Positions 1-10,500 of a stretch of DNA of 64,000 nucleotides are shown here, in pieces. The notes under the pieces are model-generated. The model did not search any database. It was not told the origin of the DNA and saw only the letters and a program-made list of their open reading frames with translations. Origin of the DNA: Armigeres subalbatus (lineage: Eukaryota; Arthropoda; Insecta; Diptera; Culicidae). The stretch is from positions 281,923-345,922 of the forward strand of contig NW_026942428.1 of NCBI RefSeq assembly GCF_024139115.2, read 5' to 3'. The translations under genes and the position numbers were made by a program. Position 1 is the stretch's first letter. Every line of letters starts with the position of its first letter.

Positions 1-680
1 TCAAGAGAATTGAAATTGAAAATTCTTCTAAAATTATCTTGGAAATTTATAACAATTTCAGTATGGGCAAATAAAGGGGTTCCCCCAAAATTGAAACGGG
101 AAATTCATATTTATTTCCACAAACAAATTTCTAAGTTCTTGCGGGAAAATCATCTGAACTCCCACAAAGAATTCATTTTCATTTCCGCAAGAAATTTGTC
201 TTGAATTTTCGTGGGATGTACTCCGGATTTGTATTTGAAATTTTAGGGATGTCTCTTCGGATTTTCCATGTACCACATTTTTACGGAAAGTTCTAAATTT
301 CCACAGGAAATTATTTTCTATTTTCACAGAAAATTTTCTTTAGTTTCCATAGAAAATTCTTACGAATGTCGACAAGAAATTGAAATTATTTTGGTTTTTA
401 ATGGATATTTCTCAGAATAGCCACGGTAAATTATTTTTAATTTGTACAGGAAAATCTTTTGAAAAAAAAATTAGAAGAATTTCATAAACAAATCTGCCAA
501 AGTTTTTATTAAAGATTCAGTAGAAACTCGTTACACTTTCTTGTTGAATTCTTCCTTGAATTCCTTTGGTATTTTTTCAAGAAATATCTTTGGGCACTCT
601 TCCAATATTTCAACTGGAAATCCCTCTATGAATTTCTCCAGTAAATCTATCTCTGGAATTCTTTTTGAAATTCTCCTTAA

Positions 681-1178
681 AGGTTACACACCTCGCGAAA
701 TTGGTCGCCGGATTTTTTCCCCATGTGTTTTTGCATATGCGATGTTTTCGGAATTTGGGCACGGAAAATAAAAATCCCGGCCCCCTTTAAAATACACGGA
801 AGCAAAAATCCGGCGGAAAATTTTCCCGAGGTGTAAAGGCTGCCTCACACCTCGGGAAAATTTTCCAGCGGATTTTGAGCCCCGTGTATTTTAAATGGGG
901 CCGGGATTTTGATTTTCCGTGTCCAAATTCCGAAAACATCGCATATGCAAAAATGCATGGGGAAAAATCCGCGAACCAAATTCCCGAGGTGTGAGGCTAC
1001 CTTAAGGCAGCCTTTACACCTCGGGAAAATTTTCCGCCGGATTTTGGTCCCCGTGTAATTTGGGGCCGGGATTTTGATTTTCCGTGCCCAAATCCCGAAA
1101 ACATCGCATATGCAAAAACACATGGGGAAAAAATCCGGCGACCAATTTCGCGAGGTGTGAGGCTACCTTAAGGTAGCC
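681..1178. mobile_element. Compound MITE made of three 165-170 bp monomers, TTAA flanks
   Basis: TTAA lies at 677-680 and 1179-1182. The ends share ACACCTCGCGAAATTGG as inverted repeats. Inside are three related units: one forward (about 681-842) and two reversed (about 844-1003 and 1012-1165), each carrying CGCATATGC and CCGAAAACAT motifs. The matching place in element X at 34.6-38.0 kb lacks the insert. The TTAA target suggests piggyBac-type mobilisation, which is inferred. Confidence 0.75.
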
Positions 1179-1525
1179 TTAAAGTTCCTCCAGGGATTCG
1201 TCCAGCAATCTCCTCAAAGATTTTTCAGAAATTTTCTCCAGAATTTCCTTTGGAAGTACATCTATAGGAGCTCCTCCTTAAGTTCGTCCAGAAATTTCTC
1301 CGTAGGATCCTTCAAGAATTCCGTCGGAAAGTCCTCAAGTCGTCCATCCAGAAATTCCTTAGTTTATTTCTTTCACGACTTTCTCCAGTAGTTCTTCTAG
1401 GAATTCCTCTCGAAGCTCCTGCAGGCTTTCGTACGGAATTTCCTCCAAGAATCCCTTTGGAAGTTTCTCCAGGAATTCCTCTTGATAATGCTCCAAGAAT
1501 GTTGCCGAAAGATTCTCCAGTAATA

Positions 1526-2060
1526 GGGTAAAATGCCCGATAGTGGACCCCCTAGTAGCGGAATTTTGCTCTTCCTGGCAAAAGGAGTGGAAATTTTCAA
1601 AATATTTGTTTTGCGTGATATCTAATATCAAGCTCTGCATCTCCTCTTCACATGAAACACTCAAATACTCGGCGTTATTCGTTGAAATTAACATTTCAAA
1701 GTCTGACTGAATTCGCCCTATAGTAGACCCCCTGAGGGTCCATAATAGGAAATTGCTTCCCTATAGTCGACACTTCATTTGATTTTTATGTTCCGTTTCG
1801 AAACGTTCTTCTTCCCTATTATGGACCCCCCAAAATATTCCTATAATGGACACTCTCGTGTTTATTTTTTATAGAATTGTAAAAAATCATCTAATTTTAG
1901 TTTCCATAGCATTTCCAATGCATGTAATGAAATCATAGGACTGTAAGGTAGGTTCTCCCGATGGAATTTCATAGCAAAATGTTTACATTGTACTGTAATA
2001 ATGGCAAAATGGCTGGAGGGTCCACTATTGGTTGGGGGTCCACTATTGGGCACTTTACCC
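1526..2060. mobile_element. TA-flanked MITE, 535 bp, GGGTAAA termini
   Basis: The 27-bp terminal inverted repeats start GGGTAAARTGCCC and end in GGACCCCC, with two mismatches between the two ends. A TA dinucleotide is duplicated at 1524-1525 and 2061-2062. Copies of the same host sequence near 12940, 22578 and 35420 run straight through the site with a single TA, which proves the boundaries. TA duplication suggests a Tc1/mariner-type source. No transposase remains. Confidence 0.9.
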
Positions 2061-2062
2061 TA

Positions 2063-2500
2063 CCTCTGAAATTATACTCTGGAATTTCTTTGTTATTTCC
2101 TCCAGGAATTCTTTCGGAAATTTCTTCAGCAATACCTCAGGAGATACCTCCAAAAAGTTATCTAGAAGATCATTCGGAAGTTTCTTCGGAAATTTCTTCG
2201 GGAACTTCACTGCAAACTCTTTCAGTAATTGCTCAGGAAAACCTTCCAGGAATTCTTCAGGAAAATCCTTCAGAAAATCCCTCAGGAATTCCTCCTGTAA
2301 TTCCTCTGGAAGTTCCATTAGCATTTCACCTGGCAGTTCCACCAGAAATTTATCTGGAAGTTCCCTCAGAAATTTTTTTGAATGTTTCAACAGCAATTCC
2401 TCAGGAAATTCCTTCAGGAGTTTCATTAGGAAGTCTCCGAAACAATCATCAGGAATTTATACTGAAGTTTCTCCAGAAATTTCTTCAGGAAGTCTTATGG
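2063..2500 (-). repeat. 12-bp-register tandem array of element X
   Basis: Read on the minus strand this is a degenerate array of 12-bp units close to CTGGAGGAATTC, which keeps one frame open as tetrapeptides such as L/P-E-E-F. It is homologous unit by unit to 12477-13010, 22280-22648 and 35211-35675, so the four arrays descend from one array and are not independent expansions. The long open frame is best explained by the 12-bp period. Confidence 0.8.
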
Positions 2501-2910
2501 AAGCTTCTTCAGGTATATATATTCCGAATCCCTACAGGCAATTCTTTAAAAATAAATTCAGTAGAATTCCACAAAGAAATTCAGTTAGAAAATCCGTTGG
2601 AATTATATTTAAAGACTCATTAAAAAATCCATCCAAATCCAATTGCCGTTATTCATGAAGATTTAAAGAATATTCTTTTGAATTCTAACAATTTGAGTGT
2701 TCAAAAATAAACGATACATAAAACAAGGAGATGATTGAAATTATGAACCTATTGGATTTTGAAATGTTTTCACTGATAATCATAATTTTGATATTGAAGA
2801 CATTTGAAGACATTTTTACTCGACTGTGAAGACATTTGAAAATATCCCCTGGCATCCCTGGTGGTGCGAATAGAATCAATTTGGTTGTCAAACTGAAACC
2901 AAACTTTTCT

Positions 2911-3054
2911 ATGGGGCAGTGCGCCGAATGAACTCTTTGACGTTTGAGCGGTGCGCTGTTTACTAAAAATGAACACCTTTTCATACATCGAATTCATTCT
3001 AGATGAATTTCGGCACCGCTCAAAAGTCAAATAATGAACCTATGCACTGCCCCA
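2911..3054. mobile_element. Short MITE, 144 bp, ATGGGGCAGTGC termini
   Basis: Terminal inverted repeats read ATGGGGCAGTGC and GCACTGCCCCAT. The interior carries two facing copies of a CACCGCTCAAACGTCA-like motif. Related units occur at 7253-7390 and around 10790-10920. Confidence 0.75.
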
Positions 3055-3212
3055 TTAGGGTCTCGCCGACATTTCTCACCAACACGAACGCAGGTTCGTG
3101 GTTGCAAACAATCCCATTTGATTTTGTCGTGACAGCTGCTCGTGGTTGCAAACAAACCGAGTAAAAGTGTGAGTGAAACGTGCGTGTACGTACACGATCG
3201 CTGAAAGCCTAA
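3055..3212. mobile_element. Short MITE, TAGGGTCTC family, copy 1
   Basis: A 158-bp unit starting TAGGGTCTCGCCGAC and ending GAAAGCCTAA, nearly identical to 11677-11833. It contains two copies of CGTGGTTGCAAACAA about 50 bp apart. The sequence after it (TGTGCCGGAGCC) also follows the second copy, so a larger segment was duplicated. Confidence 0.6.
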
Positions 3213-3300
3213 TTGTGCCGGAGCCAAACATTGAAGATTGTGGTTATGTTCCTTTCTGATCTAATATTGAGAAGTATTGTTATTATTTTGGGAAAAAAAA

Positions 3301-3714
3301 CCCTGATTAATCCACCTAGCGGTGTTGGTGCCTTTCTCGTGAAAAAAAAATTTAGTGAGTGTTTTTTAGCGTGTTTTGCCCATAGAAAATAGTATTTTGG
3401 CCATAACTTCTGATCCCATAGTCCAATCTGGCCAATTTTCAATAGCAAACAATGGGACAGGATTCTCAGTCGAATGGAAATTGTTGCAAGTAATTCGGCC
3501 AATGCTAAGTTCCAAAAAGTGTGTCTAGAAAATTTTATACACATACACACATACACACACACATACATACATACACACAAACAGACATCACCTCAATTCG
3601 TCGAGCTGAGTCGATTGGTATATAACACTATGGGTCTCCGAGCCTTCTATCAAAAGTTTGGTTTTGGAGCAATTATATAGCCTTTACGTATACTTTGTAT
3701 ACGAGAAAGGCAAA
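3301..3714 (+). mobile_element. Short interspersed repeat Z, copy 1
   Basis: Starts CCCTGATTAATCC, has GCCTTTCTCG near the left end and ACGAGAAAGGCAAAA at the right, a CA/CATA microsatellite in the middle, and the family signature CGATTGGTATATAACAC. The duplicated host sequence at 12413-12425 lacks it, so the insertion is secure. It sits next to an A-run, which suggests retroposition. Other members are at 43931-44600 and 57661-58226. Confidence 0.7.
3538..3590. repeat. CA/CATA microsatellite inside Z copy 1
   Basis: Alternating ACAC and CATA units, with equivalents in the middle of the other Z copies near 44325 and 58075. Confidence 0.9.
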
Positions 3715-3798
3715 ACTCGGAAAAAATAAAAATTAACTTATTTTGAATTTTGTAGTATTTGTACAAATATTTTCACATTATATTTCGAGTGGAAAATT

Positions 3799-5261
3799 GG
3801 TGGTGGCTGGCCCCATGATTACTTCCGGTCTTTTACTATACTTAGTATACACTACTAAAAAAAATGAAAATTAAAAAGAAAACGAATGTTTAAGACCAAG
3901 TGCCACTGGATGACTCCAAACGAACGGGCCAGTATAATGTGGGGTAGTCAGGGTTTAACTAAATTAGCTAATAGTATAACTTATTTTGCCACGCAACAAT
4001 TTCAGTATAGGTAATTTGTTTCTACGAATCAAATTCCTAAAAGTTAGGTTTTCAGCATTACTTAGCGCAAGAGAGGGTTTAAACTCTGCGTTACATTGCA
4101 TTTTTTCCCCCGATTCGGTGCGTTATCATGAGTGATCAGCACTCATGGAACACATTGTTTAACGCGAATGTCAGCCGGGATCGCTCAAAGTGTAAGATTT
4201 AGTGTAATTATTTTGATTATTTAGGCATCATATGTTAGGAGCATGTTTTCAGCGTCACACAGCCCAGGAGAGGGTGTAAGCTCTGCGTTGTAATGGTATA
4301 TAGTGTAGGCCGTCCTCGATTGGGGTCCTGGGGGTCGCATGTAGTGGCTGTGCTCGGGGCTATTGTGTGTTGAAAGCGGTTTCGGGGCAGTTAGGATTGA
4401 GTTTTAATATAAACAGATGTAGAGGGTTCATATTGTGAAGACTATTGACAGCCAAAGCATTGAGGATAATCCTTTAGTTAGGAACTGAATTAATTTATCC
4501 GATTTGGAAGCCTAGATTAAATAGTAGGTATAATAGTAGGTATGGACAATAATAGAAACTATATACAGTTATCGTTTTATTAAGTATTGAGGATATGTTT
4601 TTAGTTAAGTTAAATAGCAGGTATGCATGTGTGATAACCATTAATAAGGCAGAATTATAAGAACTGTATTTTTGTCTTTGTAGTAGGATTAATAACTTAC
4701 TAATGTTTTGCGGGCTGGCGAGTGAAAGCGGCCCAGTTCTTTTATCTACCTCTTTCCAGACGACCAATGATGAAGAAGACTTCAAGACTTCAAGAAAATC
4801 TCATAGTTCCGGTATCAGGAGTGGTATTCATAACTAATACTACCTGCAACCACCGTCAATACAGGAAGTCTGTGTTCACAACGAGATTACTTCAAGGACA
4901 ATCCCAACATCCTCTGTGAATTGCAGATAAGTATTGCGTTTATATTTTAATTGCACTGAGCTCGTTCTAATCTGATCGGTGAATGAATTGACTTGCCACA
5001 TATTTAGATACATCGTGAATAATCAATATCATTAGTAAATTTAAATATTCCCGTAGATTAGAAAAGCAAGTGCATAAATTATTATTTTATGGCAACATAT
5101 CACAGCGAAACGGGACCCTTCGGAGCCTTAAGTAAGATCTCGGTCCGGTTGCATCTAAGGAGACCGGACGTGTTGCCCGGTAGACGTATCGCTCAGCGGT
5201 ATTTAAATACAACGCAGATAGACTATGGTCAGAGGGTGCGTTGATATTACAAGATTACAAG
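3799..5261 (+). mobile_element. Non-coding retroposon-like insert, 1463 bp, 22-bp target duplication
   Basis: A perfect 22-bp direct repeat beginning ATTATATTTCGAG lies at 3777-3798 and 5262-5283. The insert ends ATTACAAGATTACAAG, a short tandem tail of the kind left by non-LTR retrotransposition. No long reading frame exists. A GAGAGGGTTTAAACTCTGCG block (4071-4090) is echoed by GAGAGGGTGTAAGCTCTGCG at 4270-4289, giving an internal partial repeat. The family is not recognised. Confidence 0.75.
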
Positions 5262-5283
5262 ATTATATTTCGAGTGGAAAATT

Positions 5284-5703
5284 AGTGAAAATGCAATTAA
5301 AAAGCAATCGTTACGAAATTTCACGAGATTCAACAGCTGATTGGAGCATGAATGTATGTAAAACATCGTAAAGTCATGTAGAGTCTTGCGCATTTGTACC
5401 CCCTCATGCAGCATGGAAAGAGAAATTCGAAGAGCGGGAAATTTTTGACAGCCAAGCAACTGCAAAATAATTTTGCTTATGGGATTGATTTCAAAATATC
5501 CTTCTACTCGCTTGAGAGCGTAAAAGCGGCTCTATCCGCAGTAAAGAGGCTGCACTCATAACAAAGAGACGAAGTGTCAAAATTGGAACAGCGCATTTGC
5601 TGTCAAATCAGTTGTTCCAATCGAGCACAAGGTTGTTAAAGGTAGGAGTATTGCGTCTCTTTGTTTTTCCAGGCTCGTTAATCCGCAGCACTCAGGTTCT
5701 ACC
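5284..5703. other. Spacer with a 106-bp palindromic unit
   Basis: No gene is seen. At 5560-5665 the ends AACAAAGAGACG and CGTCTCTTTGTT face each other around a 80-bp loop, a possible tiny MITE. Confidence 0.4.
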
Positions 5704-5992
5704 CAGGGTTCTTATATCAGGGTTCACTCACTTCGACAGTAGATGGGAGAGACTAGCGCGGGGGTGAAAAATTCATTTTCAGTGCAAAACATAAACAATC
5801 TCGGTGGCTGCCCCCAAGGTGAATACAAACAGGTGTAGCAGTATGCCAATTTCATGATTCAGCCATCTTGGATTTTTATATGGGGTAGCCACCGAGTTTG
5901 TTTATGTTTTGCACTGAAAATGAATTTTTCACCCCCGCGCTAGTCTCTCCCATCTACTGTCGAAGTGAGTGAACCCTGATATAAGAACCCTG
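5704..5992. mobile_element. Foldback MITE, 289 bp, with arms of about 100 bp
   Basis: The arms start CAGGGTTCTTATATCAGGG and are inverted copies of each other for about 100 bp. The loop holds a module of about 65 bp (AAGGTGAATACAAACAGG to TTGGATTTTTATAT) that also occurs at 6641-6710 and 11400-11471 outside this MITE. Confidence 0.85.
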
Positions 5993-6002
5993 GCTGCCCC
6001 AT

Positions 6003-6639
6003 TAGGTTCTGCAGCGTCAGTACGTAACCTCAATCTGGTGACAGATTAGTATTGCGATTTGCAAATAAAATTAGCATTGCAGACAACCTGCAAGCAACTT
6101 GCACAGGATCGAGCTGTCAAAATTCATGCTGATTCGTCTGTTTTAGGCGTGTTATTCATTGGATTCACGTTAGTTTTAGCTTGATGTGTACATCAGAGCA
6201 GTGGTGCTCATATTTTACTTACTTTTCAGGGGAAGTATGTCAAACATTGGCACTTTATTTATTAGTTTTATGATACTTTCCTGTAAAAAAATAACTTTCT
6301 ATCAAAATATCTTAAATGTGGAGTAAGAGAGCTCATTATATTTTGCTTAAATAGAATGACAAAAGATAACGACTTCAATTATAACATTCTTCTTAAAAGA
6401 TAAAATAACCAGCAACACTGTATGCAAGATCTTTTGCATGTTTGCTGCAACTTCGTGCATTTGGCGAACTCAACGCAAACTGCAATAGTACTTCGCGTTG
6501 GACTCGGGGGCAGCCAACCAATCACGAACTCGACCCTTGTCGGAGTCCTCGTCGGAGTCAGTGGAAAGTACTACTGAACTGTCAAAAAAGTTCATTTGAT
6601 GAGGACCAAATTCATTCGTGACGTCATGCTGCAGAACCC
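6003..6639. mobile_element. MITE, TTAGGTTCTGCAGC family, interrupted copy
   Basis: The terminal inverted repeats are TTAGGTTCTGCAGC (one or two changes at the right end). Uninterrupted 204-bp relatives are at 7678-7881 and 11472-11675. This copy is enlarged by an insert at 6052-6485. Confidence 0.85.
6052..6485. mobile_element. 434-bp insert with 5-bp TAGTA duplication
   Basis: TAGTA is present at 6047-6051 and 6486-6490, while the two intact family members have it once. The insert ends are inverted relatives (TTGCGATTTGC and TTGCAGTTTGC). The family is unknown and no reading frame is present. Confidence 0.7.
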
Positions 6640-6640
6640 A

Positions 6641-7677
6641 ATATAAAAATCCAAGATGGCTGAATCATGAAATTGGCATACTGCTACACCTGTTTGTATT
6701 CACCTTGGTTCTACCGATTTTTGATTCACCGATAGACTAACGCAAAATGAACTCCCCCAAGAAATTATGACGTTTGAGCGGGTCGCATAATGAACGCAAA
6801 ATGAACTTTTGTTCGAGAAGACGACCCGCTCAAACGTCAAAATCCATCGAGTGAGTGAATTTGATGAACTCCTGCACTGATCTATAGGTATACCGATAGA
6901 CTATAGATAGTAGAATCTATAGATGAGCGAAAGCATGGCTGAGTCATTTTTTTTGCCCGTGCACACGCGCATATGACGTCACAGCCCTTAACGTTTCCAT
7001 TGAAATAGTGACGTCATGCTCGTTTGGAGACACGTTTGACAGTTCGTTTGGAGACAGATGATTTATCTTCGCTCATCTATATATTCCACTATCTATACGA
7101 TAGACCAACGCAAAATAAACTCCCCTAAGAAATTGTGACGTTAGAGCGGGTCGTAAATGAACGCAAAATGAACTTTTGTTCGAATGAATACCCCGCCCTA
7201 GTGTCAAAATTCATTAGGTGAGTGAATTTGATGAACCTCTGCACAGGTCTATATGGGTGCATCGCATTAACACAATGACATTTGAGCGGTGTGCTGTTTA
7301 CTAAAAATGAACACTTTCATACATCAAATTCATTCAAAATGAACTTCGGCACCGCTCAAACGTCAAATAATGAACCTATGCACTGCCCCATAGACTTATG
7401 CAGGGGTTCATCGAATTCACTCACCCGATGGATTTTACATTTGAGCGGGTCGTCCACTCAAACAAAAGTTCATTTTGCGTTCATCATGCGACCCGCTCAA
7501 ACGTCATAATTTCTTGGGAGAGTTCATTTTGCGTTAGTCTATGGTTCAATGCACCGAGTTCATCATTGACGTTTGAGCGGTGCGCTGTTTACTAAGAATG
7601 AATACTTTTTTATTCATCGAGTTCAAATGTCAAAATCCATCGGGTGAGTGAATTTCATGAACTCCTGCACAGGTCTA
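6641..7677. repeat. Composite MITE block, left arm
   Basis: Adjacent short elements: an ATAGACTAACGCAAAATGA unit (6732-6886), a GATGAGCGAA MITE (6907-7092), a second unit (7100-7253), an ATGGGGCAGTGC-type unit (7253-7390), an inverted unit (7391-7542) and a hybrid unit (7543-7677). All but the second share GAGCGG(G)TCG or GAGCGGTGC motifs next to AAACGTCA. The same order is found inverted at 10501-11471. Confidence 0.8.
6907..7092. mobile_element. MITE, 186 bp, 25-bp TIR containing TAGATGAGCGAA
   Basis: The ends ATAGTAGAATCTATAG and its near-complement continue into TAGATGAGCGAA. An inverted copy lies at 11075-11260. The interior has two TGACGTCA-like palindromes (around 6974 and 7011). Confidence 0.8.
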
Positions 7678-7881
7678 TTAGGTTCTGCAGCATGACGTCA
7701 CGAATGAATTCGGTCCTCGTCAAATGAACTTTTTTGACAGTTCAGTAGTACTTTCCACTGACTCCGACGAGGACTCCGACAAGGTTCGAGTTCATGATTG
7801 GTTGGCTGCCCCCGAGTCCAACGCGAAGTACTACTAATCTGTCATCAGTTTTAGGTTAGATACAGACGCTGCAGAACCTAA
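7678..7881. mobile_element. MITE, TTAGGTTCTGCAGC family, intact copy
   Basis: 204 bp with TTAGGTTCTGCAGC at the left and GCTGCAGAACCTAA at the right. It abuts the composite block directly. The inverted block at 10501 lacks it at the equivalent edge, so it joined after the block was duplicated or was lost there. Confidence 0.85.
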
Positions 7882-7926
7882 TACCCCATGATTGAAAAAT
7901 AAAACACGTGTGTGTTCGCCACAAAT

Positions 7927-8140
7927 ATTGTCGGCGTAGCACCAACTTAGCATTCGGAAGTCGGGACTTCCGAACCGAACTTTCTTCCGAAGTATAATCT
8001 GTAAAACTGATTGATGCGTTGTTTAGCGCATCTGTAGGCGAATCCAGCGCACTACTTCCGAAGTTGGGATAGTTGCCTGTATCCGGAGAAAAATCCAACT
8101 TCGGTATAGAAGTGTTCTAACTTTATTCCGGATAGACAAT
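7927..8140. mobile_element. Diverged MITE-like repeat, ATTGTC termini, copy 1
   Basis: Begins ATTGTCGGCGTAGCACCAA and ends GATAGACAAT. A diverged relative lies at 45653-45843. Only six terminal bases are clearly inverted, so the class is uncertain. Confidence 0.5.
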
Positions 8141-8298
8141 AATTTGCAAATAATGTCAATCCCTCAGCCCTCAGGAGACCAACATGCCTACTACACGTAA
8201 ACAAATTCAATGTCATATATCTCGCGTAACATATGATTACGGCTTATAATCCAAAACCATGATTTTCGATTTTCTAGCATTAAAGATTGCCTTGTTTA

Positions 8299-8444
8299 TA
8301 GTACGTTCAGATTATGAGCTATATCACTTGATATAGCGAATCTTGACTTGAGATGCAGTATGCATTATTTCCAGTGAAAACTAGATGTACAAACACTGAT
8401 GTCAAGATGCTCTATATCAAGTAGCTCATAATCTGAACGTACTA
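8299..8444. mobile_element. Palindromic MITE, 146 bp, TAGTACGTTCAG termini
   Basis: TAGTACGTTCAGATTATGAG at the left is matched by its reverse complement at 8425-8444. The arms continue through a GATATAG motif for about 45 bp. Confidence 0.85.
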
Positions 8445-9049
8445 TTATGAATCTTCATGCTAGGTGCAACTTCGTTCTTGATATTCCTTAAACAGCACTT
8501 TTATTGCTATTTTGAGGGAACGTCTCATGAACCATTTGCACCATAGTGGTTTTTAAATCTTTTGATTGGCGCCCTCAACTACCATGCTGACCGTTTTGTT
8601 TTGGTTTTTAGGCCGTTCACTTTTTAATGTTTATTTGAAAATCTGGCCTTAAGTTATTTTAAAATGCACATTCTTACTAGGTTATCAATATATCGCATAG
8701 CAGAACTGCTCTGGCTAACAAATCTAAACAAACTCGATGATATTACTAGCTTTGAGCGAACGACTAAAAAGCCAGATGTGCTGCCGGTAATGGGAGTAAA
8801 CGGCGCGATTTTTGTTTTAGCTGAAATTTTGTAGATTTTGAATAGTGTTTCAATTAATCTAAATTTGCTGTTATAATATAACCATTTACGTATAGCATTG
8901 ACATGTTTTTGATAATGGAATGAGTTTCTATGTCAATAAATGAATTAAATCAGTCATAGAAAACATGAACCTCATTTTTCTCGGTTCAGCATTGTTGGCT
9001 GTCATATGTTCCTCGAGATATTATTAAGATTTCTAATACTTTTTTGCCG
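8445..9049. other. Spacer, nothing recognised
   Basis: AT-rich sequence with no open reading frame of note and no repeat shared with the rest of the window. Confidence 0.5.
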
Positions 9050-9070
9050 AAGCAGGCGCTTAAGGCTCAA

Positions 9071-9520
9071 ACGAGCTCGGTGGTCTAGAGGCTACCGCTT
9101 CTGCCTTTTAAGCAAGAGGTCGTGGGTTCAATTCCAGGCTCGTCCCTTTCCTACTATGTATTTCTATCATAATTCTTTCTGTGTTTCACGTTCTACCAAC
9201 ACGATTCCTACTGTTATAACCTTCCACACTAACAATTCCAAAAAATCTCCCGTGGCATCTATGAGAGGTCGTAGAGTTCTCTGCATCTTTCTTAAGTAGG
9301 TGTCCGACTAACCTTCCTTCCCCTTCCCCAGCATGCGCAAGGACGTGGCCAGGACAGATCTGGACTATTGGAGAGTGCTTTGCTTCCATCTAAGAGATAG
9401 TGATTAGTCCCAAATCAATATCTGTGGTAACGAATGAAAGTGATGCTACTCTCATACAATAGTCCAGGCTTGTACCACCTACGAATTTGTGCGAATTGCT
9501 CAATGCTAATGCTAATGCTA
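9071..9520 (+). mobile_element. tRNA-derived SINE (Feilai-like)
   Basis: A 450-bp retroposon transcribed, when active, by RNA polymerase III. Box A TGGTCTAGAGG is at 9081-9091 and box B GGTTCAATTCC at 9125-9135, inside a tRNA-like head. It ends in tandem ATGCTA units. A 21-bp target duplication (AAGCAGGCGCTTAAGGCTCA plus A) lies at 9050-9070 and 9521-9541 with one mismatch. The tRNA-related mosquito SINE Feilai has this plan; the family name is an inference. It depends on a LINE for mobility. Confidence 0.9.
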
Positions 9521-9541
9521 AAGCAGGCGCTTATGGCTCAA

Positions 9542-9963
9542 GACTCCATCACAATGTTTTAAAAATTAATGACTGTTTCGCTTGTTTGTAATAGTGAGGC
9601 AATTGGTACGAAAAAGTGCAGCAGCGATAAATAAATTTTGTTTACAACTGGGGTGGGTGGAAATGGGGTGTTTAAAATATGCCAGCTGATGCATAATGTT
9701 GCCAGACTTGACGAATTGCTTATTTTATATCATAATACATGTTCACGGTGTATCAAATATATGGATGTTTATCGATTTAAACAAATTTATTCACCACTTG
9801 GAATGTAACATAAGAGCATCATTATCGGTCGCGAGCCTTTTTATCACCCGCGCAGCGCTTTCATTTTAGTTTCGTCACTCGTTTCCGTGTTGTTCACTAT
9901 TTTCGGCTCTCAATTTGGTTGCTGTATTCCGTACCGATGACGTTTGACAGTTGACAGTTCACC
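9542..9963. repeat. Arm sequence shared in inverted form with 34191-34622
   Basis: No gene. The stretch is the inverted counterpart of the sequence between the TTAA MITE and element X at 34 kb, so both places descend from one arrangement. Confidence 0.7.
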
Positions 9964-9967
9964 TTAA

Positions 9968-10215
9968 GGTGGTTATACAACAAAGCCACAAATCGGCCAT
10001 CTTGGAAACCACGTGCTTTTTCTAGTGGTTTTTCAAGAGCACTAATTGAGAGAACCACAATGCCCATGGGGATGAAACATCCGTAGATCGTTTGCTTACT
10101 TATGCTAAACAATCGACTTTAATTTCAGCATTGTAGGACAATTATTACGCAAAATTTGAACTTTTTATAACAGAAGTAGAAACCGTGTGGTGAATTTCAA
10201 ATTCACCACGGTTTC
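9968..10215. mobile_element. TTAA MITE (family T), partial copy
   Basis: Starts after TTAA (9964-9967) with GGTGGTTATACAAC and matches the complement of 33923-34186. It runs to a GTGGTGAATTTCAAATTCACCAC-type palindrome and then departs, so the far end is lost or rearranged. Confidence 0.75.
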
Positions 10216-10500
10216 TGCTATAAAAGTAAATAACCAAATTTCATATGGTGATAAATTCAGTGCTATGACAATACGTATTTTGGGAAAGGCAGGACTGCTG
10301 TAAGATGAAAGGACAGGTTCCGATCTTGCGTTGTTTAAAATGTGACCATTACATCTATATTTCAGATAAATACATCAAATCGGCATCCTCATTGACAAGG
10401 ATGGAAAAAATAAAAATGCTGAACAGTATAATGACGTTCGAATTATGAGCTGATTGTATGTACGGCATCTTGTATCATTGCCTCAATTTCACTGGATGTT
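10216..10500. other. Spacer, nothing recognised
   Basis: No repeat or reading frame that I can support. Confidence 0.4.

Larger units (their letters stand above)
1..2860 (-). mobile_element. Element X, copy 1 (partial, other end outside window)
   Basis: This is an inverted partial copy of the element that is complete at 34623-38025. Its outer end reads CTGGCATCCCTG at 2849-2860, the complement of the CAGGGATGCCAG terminus of the other copy, preceded by several copies of the subterminal motif ATGTCTTCA. The body is AT-rich degenerate repeat sequence (1-540) followed by a 12-bp-register tandem array read on the minus strand. Two MITEs (681-1178 and 1526-2060) are inserted here and absent from the other copies. 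The terminus fits the hAT pattern (CAGNG), but no transposase is visible and no target duplication can be tested because one end is missing. Confidence 0.7.

Noticed and set aside
9071..9145. Functional tRNA gene
   Set aside because: Boxes A and B are present, but the tRNA-like head continues into a 450-bp body with a tandem tail and a 21-bp target duplication, so it is a SINE.
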